This document shows, in pieces, positions 23,083 to 31,500 of a stretch of 42,195 bases of DNA. The notes beneath the pieces were generated by a model. The model saw nothing but the letters and a program-made list of their open reading frames with translations, was not told the DNA's origin and did not search any database. How positions within the stretch are numbered: position 1 is the first letter of the stretch; every line of letters begins with the position of its first letter. Source of the DNA: a virus; IMG/VR virus record IMGVR_UViG_3300021371_000037, positions 1-42,195 of that record; one strand, given 5' to 3'. The translations under genes were made by a program, and so were the position numbers.

Positions 23083-26000
23083 ATGCCAAATTGGAAAAAA
23101 GTAATACTTAGTGGTAGTAATGCTGAGTTAAATGAACTTAAATTAACAGGTCTTTCAACCCAAGGATCTGAGAATACAACCCTTGTAATAAATAGTAGTG
23201 GTCAAGTAGGAACAAGAGAAAATGCTGCTTCCAGTGGTACTTCAGGTTCTTCAGGAAGTTCAGGTTCATCAGGTACATCAGGATCAAGTGGAAGTAGTGG
23301 TTCATCAGGTTCATCAGGTTCAAGTGGTACTTCTGGTTCATCAGGTTCAAGTGGCACTTCAGGTTCAAGTGGTTCAAATGGTAGTTCAGGGTCTTCAGGC
23401 TCATCTGGTTCTTCAGGAACAAGTGGTGTAGATGGTAACCCAGGCTCTAGTGGGTCTTCAGGTACATCGGGTTCATCAGGTTCATCAGGAAGTTCAGGTT
23501 CATCAGGTACATCAGGATCAAGTGGTTCAAGTGGTACTTCAGGTTCTAGTGGTAGTTCAGGTTCAAGTGGTTCATCTGGAACTTCGGGAGCAGCTACTAT
23601 TAATAATAATGTTGATACTTATTTATTAACAGCAACCGGAACTTCAGGTTTAATTGAAGGTGAAGCTAATTTAACATTTTCAGGATCAACTTTATTAACT
23701 GTATCAGGATCAGGTAGTACAATTTTAGATGTACAAGGATCCCAAGGTCAATTATTTTCAGTAACTGATGATTTAACTGGGATAGTATTTGCAGCATCAG
23801 ATATATCGGGTGTTCCTATTTTATCCGTAAGTGGTTCAGGTTTAACAATGATTGATGGGACTTTACAAATTCCAAATTTACCTAATATAACAACTAGTAA
23901 TGATGTATTAGTAATAGATTCAAATGGTAATATAGGATATGAAGCAAATGCTGCTTCTAGTGGTACTTCTGGTTCAAGTGGTTCATCAGGAAGTTCAGGT
24001 ACATCGGGTTCATCAGGAAGTTCAGGCTCATCCGGCTCTTCAGGTACATCAGGCTCATCCGGCTCTTCGGGTACATCAGGTTCATCTGGTTCTAATGGTT
24101 CAAGTGGCTCATCAGGTACTTCAGGAAATTCAGGTTCAAGTGGTTCTTCAGGTACAAGTGGTTCTTCAGGTTCAGATGGAACATCTGGTTCAAGTGGCTC
24201 ATCAGGTACTTCAGGTAATTCAGGCTCAAGTGGTTCAAGTGGTACTTCAGGTAATTCTGGTTCAAGTGGCTCTAGTGGCTCTTCAGGTTCATCAGGTACT
24301 TCAGGAAATTCAGGTTCAAGCGGTTCATCTGGAACTTCCGGTTCATCAGGTTCATCAGGTTCAAGTGGAAGTAGTGGCTCATCGGGTTCAAGTGGCTCAT
24401 CAGGTACTTCAGGACAAGATGGTAACTTTGGTGGTGCTACATTTGACTATACTTTTAGTACTTCTACTACAATTGCAAATCCAGGAGGAGGAAATATAAG
24501 ATTAAATAATTCAACCCAAACATCTGCAACAGTAGCTGCAATTAGTGAAACTGATGATGATGGAAATTCTGTTCAATCATTTTTTGAAACTATAGATTCA
24601 TCAACTTCAGCTGTAAAAGGTCATATGAGATTATCAGATAAAGATGATCCTTCAGATTTTATACTATTTGCCCTTGATGAATTGGTTGACCAAGGGGATT
24701 GGTGGCAATTTACAATAATATTTGAATCCCAAGGGGGTAATGCTTTAACAAACGGTGAAGATATTATAGCATCCTTTGTAACAACAGGTGATAGAGGAGA
24801 TGATGGTACATCAGGTTCATCTGGTAGTTCAGGTTCATCTGGTAGTTCAGGTTCATCTGGTAGCTCAGGCTCATCAGGTTCATCAGGTACATCAGGTAAC
24901 TCAGGCTCATCAGGTTCATCAGGTACATCAGGTAACTCAGGCTCATCTGGTTCTTCTGGAACAAGTGGTACCTCAGGTTCATCTGGTTCTTCAGGAACTT
25001 CAGGAACTTCAGGTAATTCTGGTTCAAGTGGCTCCAGTGGTTCATCAGGTTCTTCAGGTACATCAGGTTCATCAGGTTCATCAGGAACTTCGGGTAATTC
25101 TGGTTCTAGTGGTTCATCTGGTTCTAGTGGTTCATCTGGTACTAGTGGCTCTAGTGGCTCTAGTGGTACTTCAGGTCAAGATGGAGGTACAATAGCAAGA
25201 TTTAATGGATATGATAATGGTACTTTAAACACTACTAATTTTTCAACTAATGGGACAACAGCATTTTTAAAAGTTGATACTACACAATATGGTTTAGACC
25301 CATCAATTAATACAAACTATTATACATTTACTAATCAATCAGATACTATTACTATTGATAATGATGGTTATTATATAATTAATGCTAATATTGTATTTTT
25401 AGTATCAACTAGAAGCACATTAAGATCAATGATGGCAGCTTCTGTTTATATTAATGGTGTTAAACAAGAAGACACTTATGCTGATTCATACTCAAGGGGA
25501 TCTAGTTATAACGAGGATATAAACGTATCTGTTAAAGCTTATTATTTCTTATCAGCTAATGATACTATTAAAATAGAGCTTGAAACAGCTCATATGGATA
25601 CTAGTGGTAATGGTACTGTTGCAGTACAAGATGCTGTTTGGAATGTAGCATTTATAACTGGAACAGCAGCTGCAGCTGGTAATGATGGTTCATCAGGAAC
25701 AAGTGGTACATCAGGTTCATCAGGTTCATCAGGAACTTCGGGTAATTCTGGTTCTAGTGGTTCATCTGGTACTAGTGGCTCTAGTGGCTCTAGTGGTACT
25801 TCAGGTGGAACAGGCTCACCTGGTACTTCAGGAACTTCAGGCTCTTCAGGTTCATCAGGATCATCAGGTACTAGTGGTTCAAGTGGTTCTAGTGGTACAA
25901 GTGGCGGTACTGGTTCTCCAGGTACTTCAGGTACTTCAGGCTCTTCAGGCTCTTCAGGTTCATCAGGAACATCAGGCTCCTCAGGATCTTCAGGTACAAG

Positions 26001-27351
26001 TGGTGGTACCGGTTCCCCAGGTACTTCAGGTTCATCAGGTTCATCAGGTTCATCAGGTACTAGTGGTAATAGTGGTTCTTCAGGTTCTAGTGGTACTTCA
26101 GGTAACTCCGGTTCTTCAGGTTCATCAGGAACATCAGGTGGACAAGGTGACCCAGGTTCCCCAGGTACTTCAGGTTCATCCGGTTCAAGTGGTTCATCAG
26201 GTACATCAGGTTCATCAGGTTCATCAGGTACATCAGGTTCATCAGGTTCATCAGGTACTACTACTATTACAAATAATTCAAATAATAGAGTATTAACCGC
26301 TACTGGTACTTCAACAATTAATGGTGAATCTAATTTAACTTTTGATGGTACTTGTCTTGCAGGACCAATTTTACAATTTGGTTTTTGTCATACAATAGGA
26401 TCAGGATTTAGTTACCCTTCCGTTACAGGTGGAAGCCAAAATACATCATCAGCATCTTGTTCTACTATAGGTGGTGGATGTAGAAATTTTATTTGTGATA
26501 CTGGTGGTTCTTTTATAGGAGCGGGTGATAGAAATTGTATTTCTGGGTCAGGATGTTTTAATATAATTGGAGCTGGTCAAGTTAATAAAATTTGTGCACT
26601 TGGTAGTTGTACTGCTCAAGTAACAATGGCTGGAATTTTTGCTGGTGCGAATAATACAATAACTGGTGTAACAGGTGGTTGTGTGCATATTGGTTCTGGT
26701 TATTCAAACCTAATTTGTGGTAACTCTGCGTATTCAAGTATAGTTGGAGGATGGGACAATACTATTTGTTCTTCTCAAAAAGCCTCAATAGTAGCAGGAT
26801 GTAATAACTGTATTTGCAATAGTGCTAATGATAGTGTTATTTTAGGAGGGTATTCAAATTATATAAATGGTCAAACTTGTACTTTTGTTGCGGGTAATAA
26901 TATTAGTACTACAACTTCCAATTCTTTATATATGAATAATGGAATTGTTACTCAACACTTGCAAGTAGGAGGAACATCTCCTTGTAATACAACTACAGGT
27001 AGAATTGATGCAACAAATGATGTTGTAGCATATGCAACCTCAGATAGAAGATTAAAAGAAAATATTAAGCCTATTGATAGTGCTTTATGTAAAGTAATCG
27101 GAGTATCAGGTAATACATTTGATTGGAAAGAGTTAACTAAAGAAGAAAAACTAGTTATACATGGTAATGAAGGACCGGATGTTGGTGTAATTGCCCAAGA
27201 AATAGAAGAAGTATTACCTGAAGCAGTTACTACAAGAGAAAGTGGTTATAAAGCTGTTAATTATGAAAAAATTGTACCTTTATTAATTGAAGCAATTAAA
27301 GACTTAACAAATAAAGTAGAAAAATTAGAAACAAAAATAAATAAAAAATAA
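23083..27351 (+). CDS. Giant collagen-like tail fibre with C1q-like domain and S74 self-cleaving chaperone
   Basis: This is a 1422-residue fibre protein. Domains in order are: anchor 1-48 (shared with 21334); Gly-Ser-Ser/Thr tracts ~50-169, 290-445, 575-697 and 869-1057; beta spacers ~170-288, 446-573 (a sandwich-like unit, DYTFSTSTTIANPGGG... to FVTTGDRGDDG) and ~703-862. The last spacer looks like a C1q/TNF jelly roll (DTITIDNDGYYIINANIVF, SVYINGVKQ, SANDTIKIELE). Residues ~1060-1310 are a Cys-rich beta region with IGGG/IGAG-type turns. Residues ~1318-1422 are a peptidase S74 intramolecular chaperone, with predicted self-cleavage before Ser1320 in TSDRRLKENIKP. The C-terminus ends in a coiled coil that would trimerise the fibre. 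Confidence 0.9.
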   Translation: MPNWKKVILSGSNAELNELKLTGLSTQGSENTTLVINSSGQVGTRENAASSGTSGSSGSSGSSGTSGSSGSSGSSGSSGSSGTSGSSGSSGTSGSSGSNGSSGSSGSSGSSGTSGVDGNPGSSGSSGTSGSSGSSGSSGSSGTSGSSGSSGTSGSSGSSGSSGSSGTSGAATINNNVDTYLLTATGTSGLIEGEANLTFSGSTLLTVSGSGSTILDVQGSQGQLFSVTDDLTGIVFAASDISGVPILSVSGSGLTMIDGTLQIPNLPNITTSNDVLVIDSNGNIGYEANAASSGTSGSSGSSGSSGTSGSSGSSGSSGSSGTSGSSGSSGTSGSSGSNGSSGSSGTSGNSGSSGSSGTSGSSGSDGTSGSSGSSGTSGNSGSSGSSGTSGNSGSSGSSGSSGSSGTSGNSGSSGSSGTSGSSGSSGSSGSSGSSGSSGSSGTSGQDGNFGGATFDYTFSTSTTIANPGGGNIRLNNSTQTSATVAAISETDDDGNSVQSFFETIDSSTSAVKGHMRLSDKDDPSDFILFALDELVDQGDWWQFTIIFESQGGNALTNGEDIIASFVTTGDRGDDGTSGSSGSSGSSGSSGSSGSSGSSGSSGTSGNSGSSGSSGTSGNSGSSGSSGTSGTSGSSGSSGTSGTSGNSGSSGSSGSSGSSGTSGSSGSSGTSGNSGSSGSSGSSGSSGTSGSSGSSGTSGQDGGTIARFNGYDNGTLNTTNFSTNGTTAFLKVDTTQYGLDPSINTNYYTFTNQSDTITIDNDGYYIINANIVFLVSTRSTLRSMMAASVYINGVKQEDTYADSYSRGSSYNEDINVSVKAYYFLSANDTIKIELETAHMDTSGNGTVAVQDAVWNVAFITGTAAAAGNDGSSGTSGTSGSSGSSGTSGNSGSSGSSGTSGSSGSSGTSGGTGSPGTSGTSGSSGSSGSSGTSGSSGSSGTSGGTGSPGTSGTSGSSGSSGSSGTSGSSGSSGTSGGTGSPGTSGSSGSSGSSGTSGNSGSSGSSGTSGNSGSSGSSGTSGGQGDPGSPGTSGSSGSSGSSGTSGSSGSSGTSGSSGSSGTTTITNNSNNRVLTATGTSTINGESNLTFDGTCLAGPILQFGFCHTIGSGFSYPSVTGGSQNTSSASCSTIGGGCRNFICDTGGSFIGAGDRNCISGSGCFNIIGAGQVNKICALGSCTAQVTMAGIFAGANNTITGVTGGCVHIGSGYSNLICGNSAYSSIVGGWDNTICSSQKASIVAGCNNCICNSANDSVILGGYSNYINGQTCTFVAGNNISTTTSNSLYMNNGIVTQHLQVGGTSPCNTTTGRIDATNDVVAYATSDRRLKENIKPIDSALCKVIGVSGNTFDWKELTKEEKLVIHGNEGPDVGVIAQEIEEVLPEAVTTRESGYKAVNYEKIVPLLIEAIKDLTNKVEKLETKINKK
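23230..23589 (+). repeat. Gly-Ser-Ser/Thr tract 1 of the giant fibre
   Basis: It encodes about 120 residues of (G-S-S)/(G-T-S) units with single GSNG and GVDGNPG interruptions. Confidence 0.9.
23950..24420 (+). repeat. Gly-Ser-Ser/Thr tract 2 of the giant fibre
   Basis: It encodes about 155 residues, with recurrent GNSGSSGSSGTS units and one GSDGTSG. Confidence 0.9.
24806..25176 (+). repeat. Gly-Ser-Ser/Thr tract 3 of the giant fibre
   Basis: It encodes about 123 residues and shares long DNA-level identity with the start of tract 4 (GNSGSSGSS...GTSGSSG), consistent with duplication or recombination. Confidence 0.9.
25687..26255 (+). repeat. Gly-Ser-Ser/Thr tract 4 of the giant fibre
   Basis: It encodes about 189 residues. 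Three repeated GGTGSPGTSG units and one GGQGDPGSPGTSG are the only places with proline, giving short genuinely collagen-like patches. Confidence 0.9.
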
Positions 27352-27662
27352 TGACACATACTTGGGAAGTACATAATCTTGAAAGAGTTTTAGATGGAAA
27401 TGTAGTAACTAAAATTTACTTTAGAGTATACTCTGAAGAAAACGGAATTTTCAAAAATTATTTTGGTGAACATACTATAACAGGATCGGCATCAGACCCC
27501 AATTTTATTCCCTTTGAAAATCTAACTCAAAATGTAGTAGTAGAATGGTTAAAAAGTGGTGTTGATGTAACTGCTATTCAAACAATTAATGAAGATAGAA
27601 TAAACGAAGAAATTGCAGCTTACGTAGCTCCAACAACAGAAGAAGGAATACCTTGGGGATAA
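27351..27662 (+). CDS. Small fibre-associated protein, possible assembly helper
   Basis: The ATG of this 103-residue protein shares one base with the stop of the giant fibre gene, so it is translationally coupled. The pattern THTWEVHNLERVLDGNVVTKIYFRVY followed by IPFENLTQNVVVEWL and a C-terminal PWG is that of small proteins commonly next to tail fibres and other structural genes in marine phages. The function is unproven. Coupling to the fibre gene suggests a fibre chaperone or a virion subunit made in matched amounts. Confidence 0.55.
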   Translation: MTHTWEVHNLERVLDGNVVTKIYFRVYSEENGIFKNYFGEHTITGSASDPNFIPFENLTQNVVVEWLKSGVDVTAIQTINEDRINEEIAAYVAPTTEEGIPWG

Positions 27663-27692
27663 TTTGATATACTAAAATAGTTTTTGTATATT
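27663..27692 (+). promoter_or_regulatory. Bacteroidota-type promoter for the glycosylation cassette
   Basis: TTTG (27663-27666), exactly 20 bases, then TATATT (27687-27692). It is preceded by AGTTTTTG like the elements at 1955 and 3287. It is 27 bases before the ATG at 27720. No late element is present. Confidence 0.55.
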
Positions 27693-27719
27693 ATAGTTAT
27701 AAATTAAATAAAGTTATAA

Positions 27720-28598
27720 ATGAATATTATATTCCAAATCGAGGGAGGACTCGGTAAATCTATTATGGCAACTGCCATAGTAAAAGCTATTAAAAATCGT
27801 TATAAAAACGCGAAACTAATAGTAGTCACAGCATATACCGATGTATTTTTAAATAACCCCTATATACATGAAGTTTACCACATAAACTATTTAAGTGGAA
27901 TATATCCAAAATATATAAAAGATCAAAAATGTAAAATTTTTGCAAATGAGCCTTATAAAACATCAGATTTTATACTTGATAAACCAGTTCATTTATTAAA
28001 AACTTGGTGTGAACTCATTGGTATTAGATATAACAATGAACAACCTGAAATATATCTTTCAAAACCAGAAACAGAATATTTTTCTCCTTATTATTCAACT
28101 GAAAAACCTATTTTAGCTATCCAACCTAATGGGGGACCCCAAGGTATGGGTTATCAATATGCATGGACTAGAGATATACCTACTAAATTAGTAAAAGAAA
28201 TTATAGATTATTATAAAAAAGATTATACTATAATTCATATTAAAAGAGAGGATCAATTAATATATCCTGATACCTTACAAGCTTTAGATGGGTATAGAAG
28301 TATAGCTATTCTTCTTCAAAAAGCTAGTAAAAGATTATTAATAGATAGTTTTAGCCAACATATGGCTAGAGCATTAAATAGAAAATCTACAGTATGTTGG
28401 GTAAATACAAAACCAGAAATATTCGGTTATAATTTTCATGACAACATAAAAGCAAATCCTTATACTAAAGATATACCATTACATAATATAGCTTATGCTC
28501 CCTTTAATTTATCCGAAGGAATATCTAGTATGCCTTATAATGATTTAAACGAAGTATTTGATATAAATAAAATTATTACATCTATAAATAACCAATAA
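27720..28598 (+). CDS. GT9-like glycosyltransferase (heptosyltransferase fold)
   Basis: The 292-residue protein resembles the ADP-heptose:LPS heptosyltransferase family (GT-B fold). The N-terminus NIIFQIEGGLGKSIMATAIV has the GGxGK donor-loop pattern. The C-terminal half has LAIQPNGGP and LLIDSFSQHMARALNRKSTVCW, equivalent to the DS..HxA.A..K...V donor-binding stretch of GT9. No membrane segment is seen, so it is cytoplasmic. It starts a three-gene glycosyltransferase run behind its own non-late promoter and ends flush with the next ATG. The donor and acceptor are unknown. Confidence 0.75.
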   Translation: MNIIFQIEGGLGKSIMATAIVKAIKNRYKNAKLIVVTAYTDVFLNNPYIHEVYHINYLSGIYPKYIKDQKCKIFANEPYKTSDFILDKPVHLLKTWCELIGIRYNNEQPEIYLSKPETEYFSPYYSTEKPILAIQPNGGPQGMGYQYAWTRDIPTKLVKEIIDYYKKDYTIIHIKREDQLIYPDTLQALDGYRSIAILLQKASKRLLIDSFSQHMARALNRKSTVCWVNTKPEIFGYNFHDNIKANPYTKDIPLHNIAYAPFNLSEGISSMPYNDLNEVFDINKIITSINNQ

Positions 28599-31500
28599 AT
28601 GCCAGATAATACTAAAATTTTAGTTTCTAGTTGTTATATAGGAACAACAGGTTTTAATAATCATTCTCGTGATTTTTTTAGAAACCTTTCAAATTATTAT
28701 CCATTAAAAATTAGAAATTTTACGGTACCTAAATATTGGAATGGTTTAAAAGATGAACCTTTTAATGAAGAACCCTATATAACTGATTTAGATAAAAAAT
28801 TAATTTCAACTCAAACTACATTTGCTGATAATAAAAAATTACATGATACTAAAATTTATAAAAATTATCCTAATAATTTAGACCATAACTTAAACATAAT
28901 TTTAGCTGAAGTAAACCATCATTATTTTTATCAAACATATGAAGGACCTAAAATTGCTTATTTAGTGTGGGAAACAACTGAATATCCAAAACAATTTTAT
29001 AATAGAATAAAAGAATTTGACCAAATTTGGGTACCTTCCCAATGGCAAAAAGAATGTAATATAATCCAAGGTATTCCAGAAAAGAAAATTAAAGTAGTAC
29101 CTGAAGCTGTAGATGGAGAAGTATTTAAACCTAATAAAGAAGCAACATTACCTGAGTATGATGATAAAAGATTTAAATTTATTCATTTTGGAAGATGGGA
29201 TTATAGAAAATCAACTAAAGAAGTAATTGAAAGTTTTTTAAAAGAATTTGATAAAAATGAACCCGTAGATTTAATACTTTCTATTGATAATATATTTGCT
29301 AAAGATGGTTTTAAAACAACTGAAGAAAGATTAAAACATTATAAATTAATTGATCCTAGAATTAAAATCAAACATTTTCCTTCTCGAGAAGAATATATTA
29401 AATATTTACAAAAAGGGCATGTGTTTTTATCTTGTGCCCGTTCTGAAGGATGGAATTTACCTTTAATTGAAGCTATGGCTTGTGGTACTCCTTCTATTTA
29501 TTCTAATTGTAGTGCTCAACTAGAATTTGCTGAAGGAAAAGGATTACCTGTAAATGTTATAGGAACACAACCCGCTATTAGGGGAGAATATAGTACATAC
29601 TCTCAATCAGAATTATCAGGAGAATTTTACACCCCAGATTTTATCCATCTTAGAGAAGTAATGAGAGATGCTTATGAAAATTATGATTATCATAAAAAAG
29701 AAGCATTAAAAGAATCCAAAGATATTAGAGAAAAATTTACTTGGGATAATATGGCTAAAATAGCTAGTAAAGAAATAGACTCTTTTATGGCTAATCCTCC
29801 AAAAAATACAGTTGAAATTAGTTTTAATCAAGGAGCAAAAGTAGAAGTATTTGGTTCTAATAAAAATGAATATTTTGTAGAATTTATAAATGCTGATACT
29901 AATAAAGTAATACATTCTAGTACTATTAAAAATAATATGTGGACTAAATGTAATCTTGAATATTATATTCCCTGGATCATCAAAATAGATGGTGATGTAG
30001 TTCATACTTTTGATGTAACTAACCAAACAGTTAAGATATCCTTAGACTCAAAATCTGTAGGAGATACTTTAGCATGGACCCCACAAGTTTTAGAATTTCA
30101 AAAGAAACATAATTGTAAAGTTATAGTTAGTACTTTTCATAATGAATGGTTTGAAAATAATCCTGAATATAAAAACATTAAATTTGTTAAACCAGAGGAA
30201 TCTGTTAATTCATATGTACATTATAAAATAGGGTGGTTTAAAACTAATGGAAAATGGGATAAAGGTAAAAAAAATAAAAACCAAGTAAATACTATTCCTC
30301 TAATTCAAGCTGCTAGTGATGCTTTAGGATTGTCTTATAAAGAAATTAACTATGGTGTAGATTTTAAAATTGGGAAAAGACCTATTAAAGAAAAATATAT
30401 TTGTATTGGTCCTAAATCAACCTCAGGATTAAAAGAATGGCCCCATGACAGATGGAGAAGTTTAGCTAAAAAACTACATAAAAAGGGATATAAAATAGTT
30501 AATTTATCTTATGAAGGATTTTCTGGAACAAATATAATTAATAAAAAGAAACTTAATTGGGAAAAAACTTTTAATTATCTTTACCATGCTGATTTATTTA
30601 TAGGTTTAGGATCTGGTTTATCTTGGGCAAATTGGGCTTTAGACAAACCAACCTTAATGATTAATAATTTTATTCCTTTTGGTTATGAATTTACAAATAA
30701 ATTAACTAAAATAGAAAATAATACAGTATGTAATAATTGTTGGGTTAATAAAGATTTTACTTTTGATCCTGGTAATTGGGATTGGTGCCCTAAAAATGAA
30801 GGAACTCCAAAACAACATATATGTCAAAAATCTATTACAGTAGATCAAGTTTATTTAGAATGTTTAAATATATTAGAACCTAAAAACAATACAGATTTTG
30901 TTTGGGTAACAGGGGGTGATAAACCTTATTTATCTATGATAGAAGTTTTAGCTAAAAGTCTTTTAAAACATTCTAAACATAAATTACTTGTATATGGTTT
31001 TAATTGTGATCCCAAAATTAATTTACCTAATGTAATTAATAAAAGAATAGATTTTGATCCTAAACCAATAAGACATATCCCTAATGAATTTGATTTAATA
31101 GATAAAGATTATTCTTTATATTATGCTAAATATCTAACCAGTTTAGATTCTTTAAATACTGAATATCAAAATTTTGCTTGGATAGATGGTGATGCTTTTG
31201 TTACTGAACATATTGATAAATCTTTAAAGTATATTTCTAATTTAACAGATTATCCTTTATTTATGAGATATTTTGATGAAGATATGGTTCATTGGAGAAA
31301 ATATAAAAATATAAAATTAGAAGGACATTATGGGGCAGAAATATCACATATCTTAGATATTGAAAGAAACCCAAATAAAAATATTATAGCAACTGGTTTT
31401 TATTTTTATAATAAAGATTCAAAATCATTTTTCCAAAAATGTTTAGATTTAAACCAAAAATTAAATTTACAAAATTTACAAATATTTGCAGATGATAATG

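Noticed and set aside
21481-26255. Possible CRISPR array or satellite DNA because of dense short repeats
   Set aside because: Repeats are nine-base coding periods without unique spacers of constant length, and lie wholly inside two fibre genes.
23222-26296. Several long Val/Gln- or His/Gln-rich ORFs in other frames of the fibre genes
   Set aside because: Same repeat artefact. Their composition is simply frame-shifted GGT-TCA-AGT and none has folded flanks.
29706-30026. 106-residue minus-strand ORF within the four-domain enzyme gene
   Set aside because: It is a shadow of AT-rich coding sequence. Its Phe/Ile-rich composition matches the reverse of Lys/Asn-rich codons.
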